A stretch of DNA of 64,000 bases from Anaerobium acetethylicum. Lineage in GTDB: Bacteria > Bacillota > Clostridia > Lachnospirales > Lachnospiraceae. Numbering within the stretch: position 1 is the stretch's first letter; every line of letters begins with the position of its first letter. Under the pieces are notes generated by a model. The model was not told the DNA's origin, did not search any database, and saw nothing but the letters and a program-made list of their open reading frames with translations. The stretch spans positions 124,001-188,000 of the forward strand of contig NZ_FMKA01000003.1 of NCBI RefSeq assembly GCF_900096945.1. The letters run 5' to 3'. Position numbers and translations under genes: made by a program. Shown one piece after another: positions 59,705-64,000 of this stretch.

Positions 59705-59836
59705 TTGTACTAATTTTTTACATTATTTACAATCCTTTAATTTATTCCAAAAATTCTGCCGCCAGCTATCCAAACCCGCAAGACACCTGGCTTACAGTAC
59801 TTTTTAAGGCACTGGCACTATCGTGCCTTTTTTTTG
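59705..59836 (+). ncRNA. Candidate small RNA 1 (promoter plus terminator, no ORF)
   Basis: TTGTAC (59705-59710), 17 bases, TACAAT (59728-59733), then about 97 bases ending in an AAGGCAC/GTGCCTT hairpin and eight T residues. The body contains a GCCAG/CTGGC stem. No open reading frame with a ribosome binding site. Divergent from ydbS. Confidence 0.4.
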
Positions 59837-59865
59837 TACATTTTGCATTTTTGAATATATGCATA

Positions 59866-60018
59866 TTGAAAATCCTTTTGAAATTTGATATATTGAATTT
59901 GCCAGAAATTCTTATTTATATACATATTTTTTCAAACCGTTTCTGCCCTGCCCAACACAGGCCGGAAACGGTCCTTCCTGAAATCCCATGCCAAAGGCTT
60001 TTGCCTTTGGCTTTTTTT
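59866..60018 (+). ncRNA. Candidate small RNA 2 (promoter plus terminator, no ORF)
   Basis: TTGAAA (59866-59871), 17 bases, TATATT (59889-59894), predicted start near 59901. The 118-base body has a CCGTTTC/GAAACGG stem with an inner GCCCTG/CAGG pair and ends in GCCAAAGGC/GCCTTTGGC followed by seven T. No plausible reading frame is seen. A family C palindrome begins right after the T run. Confidence 0.5.
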
Positions 60019-60019
60019 A

Positions 60020-60186
60020 GGACGTGATGCAAAACATGTTCATTCGCAGCGCGCTCTCGCTTAGATGAAGACGTAGTGGTACTTAGGCCGCAAAGTACGC
60101 GGCCTAAGTACCAACGTCTTCATAAAGCTGCTCATCAATTCATGTTTTGTATCACTGTGCTACGGCTGGCGGATGTGCAAATTGAC
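60020..60186. repeat. Family C palindrome, uninterrupted copy C1
   Basis: Two arms of about 60 bp: GTGATGCAAAACATG...GATGAAGACGTAGTGGTAC and GTACCAACGTCTTCAT...CATGTTTTGTATCAC, closed by a TTAGGCCGC/GCGGCCTAA apex, ending in GTGCAAATTGAC. It is nearly identical to the two halves found at 44.57-44.89 kb in reverse orientation. Confidence 0.85.
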
Positions 60187-60338
60187 TAAGCGAAGGCATT
60201 CATGAAATTATACAACTAGCTTTCTACTAAAATATTTATTTTATTATACGTCCTTTAATTCAAGAGAACTGGACAATTTGTGGTGCAAACCCAGGAAGCC
60301 AAATCAATTTGACACTCTAATCCTACATATTTAAAAAA
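60187..60338. other. Gene-free stretch between repeats
   Basis: AT-rich sequence with no plausible reading frame, promoter pair or hairpin recognised. Confidence 0.5.
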
Positions 60339-60374
60339 ACATCGGCACTGCTGTTTAAAAGCAGGTGCCGATGT
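60333..60374. terminator. Terminator of the GH29 gene
   Basis: A 14-bp stem with one bulge, ACATCGGCAC-TGCT against AGCAGGTGCCGATGT. On the minus strand it is followed by seven T (60339-60333), so it ends the glycosidase transcript about 210 bp past the stop, beyond a family A copy. Confidence 0.85.
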
Positions 60375-60421
60375 CTTTATTTTCTGATTGACCCTATTCT
60401 GTTGTCAGTTATTCCGGAATC

Positions 60422-60563
60422 GTAACTATTCAGGACTACGTCCTTCATAGTCACAGATGATGCACACAAATTGCATAATCAGCAATTTGGTGCACGCATG
60501 TCTCGGGTTTTTATGCAAATTCAGCATAAAACACCTCGCGAGACAGGGGTTCTGAACAGTTAC
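60422..60563 (+). repeat. Family A repeat, reference copy A1
   Basis: 142 bp with inverted ends GTAACTATTCAG and CTGAACAGTTAC. Inside: GACTACGTCCTTCATAGTC, a hairpin TGCACACAAATTGC/GCAATTTGGTGCA, and a hairpin GTCTCGGGTTTTTATGC/GCATAAAACACCTCGCGAGAC. The fold is a three-armed cloverleaf. It lies in the 3' untranslated region of the glycosidase gene. Confidence 0.85.
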
Positions 60564-60581
60564 TCGGAATCTTTCTATATG

Positions 60582-63500
60582 CTACTTAACTCCAAAACTT
60601 TCCATGATTCCAGCAAACTCAGGTGAATTTGCAAATCCCAGCAGGATATCTTCCCTGGCTGTTCCTGCCGCAAGCCTGTCTGTATGGTATGCAAGACCCT
60701 CCTGCTCAAATTCCCTTCCCATGAATGTCCTGTAGAGCACTTTTACATAATCCTCGTCAGAAAGCTTCTTATCCTGGAACTCCTCTGAACTGAAGAAATT
60801 CTGCGCAGCCCTGACAGATGTCACATTGCCAGCCATGATTTCTTTGGTATAGTAGTTCAGTCCATCTGTCTCTGCTTCTCTTCCAAGTGCCTTTTCATAT
60901 AGACGGTATACGTACATAGTAAGCTGTGGTCTCATATCCCTTGACTCTTCAACTTCCACATTCCCTCTGTCTATTCCGCTGTCGCTGCAGATTCCTGTGT
61001 ATTCTTCAGACTCCACAAATCCTTTGAATACGTACATCCTTGATATTCCATTATTCAAAAAGTTTATCCAGTATGCTTTTCCCTCTGCATCTGAAGCTCT
61101 TCCCATGAATGTCTCGTATAGCACTTCAACATAATCTTCATTGCTGAGTCCTCGATCTGCAAACTCAGGGCTGAATACAAATCCCTTTCCAACACCAGCT
61201 CCGTTTTTCGTTCTGTCAGTCAGCGAATCCGTATAGTAGCCGATTTCTTCCGCAGCTGCAGTCCTTCCGAGTACTTTCTCATAAAGCCTCGTAACAAATC
61301 CTGTTATCTTTTCAGCGGAAATTTCCGCTTCTGTCTTTGCCCTGAAGGTTACTGAAATAGTTGTGTCTTTTTCTATATTTTCAATGGTGTAGCTTGTAAC
61401 TGCTCCGACTGAGACGCCGTCTACTACAACATCATCAACGACATATCCTTCATCCGGGATGATTGTGAATACCTGACTTCTTCCCGCTTCAAGAGATGTG
61501 ATTCCGCCTGGCGTGATTGTTCCATTCGCCACCGCTTCTGCTGTCACGTTGTGATTTGCCGTTACCAGTTCTTTCCCAATAAATGTCAGTTTATCGATAT
61601 TTGGAGAACAGTGGGAGTCCGCAGTGAAGACAAGTTCGCCTGCCCCCGCTGCCGTAACTGTGATATCGAAAGCTGTGGTCAGCTGCTCGTTTGGATTCCC
61701 GTTGGCAGGTACCGCATAGGAGCCCGCAGCAACATTCGTTCCGCTCCAGTTCATGGTATTAAGGTTCGTACCCGAACGGCCTGACTGGTAACGCATTGTT
61801 ACCGTATAAGTGCCGGCTTTCGCTGCAAAAAAAGGAAGTCTGATAGCATTTTCATTTTCAAACCAGCTGATTTTGCTTCCGCCGCTTGCTGCTGAATCAA
61901 TGGCTACACGCACGTTTTTATTTATCGAATCCGGAACTGCTCCCGCAACTCTCGGCACGAGGGTGAACAGTTCTGCTTCTACATCTTTTCCAGCCGCTGT
62001 ATCTGCCGGCATTATGAATGGATCTTCGGCAGTGAAGCCGGTTCTTGCAACCAGGGCGTCTTTTGCCGCTATTAAAGCTGCTTTTGCATTGTTGACTGCA
62101 GTCTGCGTAAAATTCTGCGGCGCTGCCAGTATTGCCTTTGCCGTCGCAAGGGCGTCTGCAAAAGCAGGCCATCCAGCTGCCATGTAAGAGCTTTCTTTAT
62201 AGCCTTCAACTGCTGTAACAGCAGCCTGAAGCTCTTCTGTTCCGTCATTGTCGTTGATTACGACTTCCGCCGTGGTCAGGAACCCAAGATCCGCATTTGC
62301 CGGATTCTGGATTTCAATGTAAAATTCAAGATCTCCGGTGATCGCATCGTTGTCAATTGTCGTAACCGTAATTGTCTTTTCCGTTTCGCCTTCCGCAAAG
62401 GTAAGCGTCCTGTCTATGTCATAATAGTATTGTCCCTGAACAGCCGTTCCAGGAGGTGTCAGCACCTTGACGGTCGCTTCTCCTGTGCTTCCTGCCATAC
62501 GTTTGATTTTCACATCAAATGAACCTGCTTCGTCTACAGCATAGCTGCTGTTTTCAATTTCAAACATTCCGGCAGGATTTGAATTGTAGTATGCAACATC
62601 AAGCCCCAGTGCCGCACTGGTTGTAGACGTCATGGTGACTGTATGGGTACCGTATGCAAGGTCTGGCGTGGTATAGAGGAGTTTCTTAAGGGAGCGGCTT
62701 GTTGCATAGGTGTTTGCCGTTCCTGCTGCTGCCCCGTCGATGGTGATGGTCATAGCTCCGTGGTTCGGATCCATGGTTCCCATAATCCATGCCTTTGTTC
62801 CCGTAAATGTGAAAGACGCTGTAGCACCTGCTCCCCTCGACCAGATTCCTGTCGTGTTGATTCCGTCGATTGTTTCCTGGGTCCAGGTTCCAGTTGTCGT
62901 AAATTCCCTGTCATCAATGAGTTTCAGGGTGTCGGGATAAGCTGCTCCCAGCGCGAAGTCCTTGGCAGCTTTATAAACGCCCACATTATTGATAAGCGGA
63001 ACTGCCTTGGAACCCGTTATGTTGATTCTGATCTGGTCTGCCTTTACAGTACTTCCCCTTACAAGGCGTTTTGCCGCGATCGTGCTTCCGCTTCCGAATA
63101 ATTTCCAGTCTGCAGAATCGCCATTCCTGTATTCAACAGTGAAGTTCTGGATCCTCTGTCCTTTTTCGATATATTCCTCAATTGAAACAACATCGAAGGC
63201 CTGTGTTGCGCCAAGGTCGATCGTAAGGCTGCCCGTGGTCTGCCCGTCTTCCATTGTCCAGTATGTATCCTGGGCATCTGCATCTTTATCGATGGCCTGG
63301 TCCGCCGAAAACTGGTCTGCATTTCCTCGTACTGCGCTTGCCTGCGCTGTCACGCCTTCTTTTTCAGTAAGGTCTTCATCGAACGTTTCTGTAATAGCAG
63401 TTGAAAATTCCTGCAGTCTCGTGATTACTGCCGGCGTGTAAGTTCCCTGCTTGTTCGGAGCAACATTCAGGAGAAGCGGACATCCGCGTCCGACTGAACT

Positions 63501-64000
63501 GAAATAGATGGTTGCGAGCTGTTCCATGGTCTTTGGCGACTGGCCGTCATGATAAAACCATCCCGGAGTAAGCGACACATCACATTCCGGAACGCTCCAG
63601 TAGGATTCTCCTGTCGCAGTAATCTTTTTCTGGTGCCATTCATTGTCGCCTGCAATTCCTCTTTCGTTACCGATCCAGTGGACTCCGCCGCCATACTCTG
63701 TTGCGCCGAAAATCTGAACGCCTTCATTTCCATTTCGGATGGTATCCACGAATGACTGCATCCTGTAATCCTGGGCATCTTCTCCTGAACCCTTGGCACC
63801 ATCCATCCACCATTCAATGAACTCGCCGTTATTTCCGTATGCATCATTATCGCAGATTTCCTTTATCTGGTTGATGTAGTACTGATTATAGTCGCCATTC
63901 TTATCGTTCGATGCGGATCCGCCTGAGCCGTATCCATAACTTGGTTCATGAATATCCCATGGGGACAGGTATAGTCCCATGTCCATATCATATTTTGTAC
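60582..64000 (-). CDS. Secreted multidomain GH29-type alpha-L-fucosidase, 5' end outside window
   Basis: At least 1,138 residues, open to the window edge. Positions count from the Met at 63986. Residues 1-200 are the end of a GH29 catalytic domain (MGLYLSPWDIHE; FIEWWMDGAKG with the nucleophile Asp; GCPLLLNVAPNKQG). Then come an F5/8C discoidin domain (about 205-345), a beta-sandwich (355-470), Calx-beta (475-582), FIVAR (585-648), a CBM6-like module (650-805), a bacterial repeat domain (806-878) and two DUF4214 modules (890-1134). No LPXTG anchor. A role in host-glycan or mucin breakdown at the surface is inferred. Confidence 0.9.
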   Translation of the reverse strand, partial: TKYDMDMGLYLSPWDIHEPSYGYGSGGSASNDKNGDYNQYYINQIKEICDNDAYGNNGEFIEWWMDGAKGSGEDAQDYRMQSFVDTIRNGNEGVQIFGATEYGGGVHWIGNERGIAGDNEWHQKKITATGESYWSVPECDVSLTPGWFYHDGQSPKTMEQLATIYFSSVGRGCPLLLNVAPNKQGTYTPAVITRLQEFSTAITETFDEDLTEKEGVTAQASAVRGNADQFSADQAIDKDADAQDTYWTMEDGQTTGSLTIDLGATQAFDVVSIEEYIEKGQRIQNFTVEYRNGDSADWKLFGSGSTIAAKRLVRGSTVKADQIRINITGSKAVPLINNVGVYKAAKDFALGAAYPDTLKLIDDREFTTTGTWTQETIDGINTTGIWSRGAGATASFTFTGTKAWIMGTMDPNHGAMTITIDGAAAGTANTYATSRSLKKLLYTTPDLAYGTHTVTMTSTTSAALGLDVAYYNSNPAGMFEIENSSYAVDEAGSFDVKIKRMAGSTGEATVKVLTPPGTAVQGQYYYDIDRTLTFAEGETEKTITVTTIDNDAITGDLEFYIEIQNPANADLGFLTTAEVVINDNDGTEELQAAVTAVEGYKESSYMAAGWPAFADALATAKAILAAPQNFTQTAVNNAKAALIAAKDALVARTGFTAEDPFIMPADTAAGKDVEAELFTLVPRVAGAVPDSINKNVRVAIDSAASGGSKISWFENENAIRLPFFAAKAGTYTVTMRYQSGRSGTNLNTMNWSGTNVAAGSYAVPANGNPNEQLTTAFDITVTAAGAGELVFTADSHCSPNIDKLTFIGKELVTANHNVTAEAVANGTITPGGITSLEAGRSQVFTIIPDEGYVVDDVVVDGVSVGAVTSYTIENIEKDTTISVTFRAKTEAEISAEKITGFVTRLYEKVLGRTAAAEEIGYYTDSLTDRTKNGAGVGKGFVFSPEFADRGLSNEDYVEVLYETFMGRASDAEGKAYWINFLNNGISRMYVFKGFVESEEYTGICSDSGIDRGNVEVEESRDMRPQLTMYVYRLYEKALGREAETDGLNYYTKEIMAGNVTSVRAAQNFFSSEEFQDKKLSDEDYVKVLYRTFMGREFEQEGLAYHTDRLAAGTAREDILLGFANSPEFAGIMESFGVK

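Noticed and set aside
59760-59840. Possible c-di-GMP riboswitch (a CCAAACCCGCAAG segment)
   Set aside because: The conserved GGGACGCAAAGCC core and tetraloop receptor are absent, and no gene follows on that strand.
1-64000. tRNA and rRNA genes
   Set aside because: The intergenic regions were read on both strands for cloverleaf tRNA features and rRNA motifs; none was recognised. The family A cloverleaf lacks tRNA landmarks such as GGTTCGANTCC.

Overview
The window looks like chromosomal DNA from a strictly anaerobic, low-to-mid GC Gram-positive bacterium, most likely class Clostridia (Lachnospiraceae or a neighbouring family). Supporting features are an oxygen-independent ribonucleotide reductase, desulfoferrodoxin and rubrerythrin, corrinoid metabolism, lipoprotein signals, AGGAGG-type ribosome binding sites, and the order rho, rpmE, DUF1385, prmC, prfA. 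No phage, plasmid, IS transposase, CRISPR array, tRNA or rRNA was recognised. All assignments come from reading the sequence; no database search was possible.

Layout. 1-5.7 kb: nrdD (running off the left edge) behind two NrdR boxes, hflX, a TPR lipoprotein and a small membrane-protein pair. 5.8-18.1 kb: a 13-gene minus-strand unit behind one cobalamin riboswitch, encoding B12 uptake (btuFCD), cobyrinate amidation (cbiA, cobQ), aminopropanol attachment (cobD, cbiB), nucleotide-loop assembly (cobU, a short cobU-like paralogue, cobS, cobT, cobC) and adenosylation; no corrin-ring genes are in view. 18.2-20.5 kb: an XRE-cupin regulator and cardiolipin synthase. 20.6-26.0 kb: a branched-chain amino acid ABC transporter (liv) plus a cytidylate-kinase-like protein. 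26.0-29.8 kb: ptsI with a LicT/BglG-type antiterminator target in its leader, then a 4Fe-4S protein and a Crp/Fnr regulator. 29.8-42.1 kb: an ABC exporter, translation and termination housekeeping genes (prfA, prmC, rpmE, rho), a TIGR01212-type radical SAM protein, DUF4364, rarA, an Smr-domain protein and a DUF5655 protein. 42.1-48.8 kb: a fused corrinoid-activation protein, a four-module persulfide/CoA-disulfide reductase with a promoter of Crp/Fnr class II layout, desulfoferrodoxin and rubrerythrin. 49.1-55.7 kb: a six-gene polyamine operon with two parallel routes from putrescine to spermidine. 55.7-59.6 kb: ApbE, a Gx-type transporter and two PH-domain membrane proteins. 60.6-64.0 kb: a large secreted GH29-type glycosidase running off the right edge.

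The least explained material is intergenic. At least three families of short palindromic repeats recur. Family A (about 142 bp, cloverleaf-like, with inverted GTAACTRTTC ends) is found whole or in part at seven or more loci, and its stems differ in a compensatory way between copies. One family A copy sits inside a family C palindrome, flanked by a 6-bp direct repeat, as if it had transposed. Family B gives strong hairpins next to translation and redox genes. Short tandem repeats sit exactly over the stop codons of three genes, and a 980-bp gene-free stretch at 59.6-60.6 kb carries two promoter-plus-terminator units that look like small RNAs.
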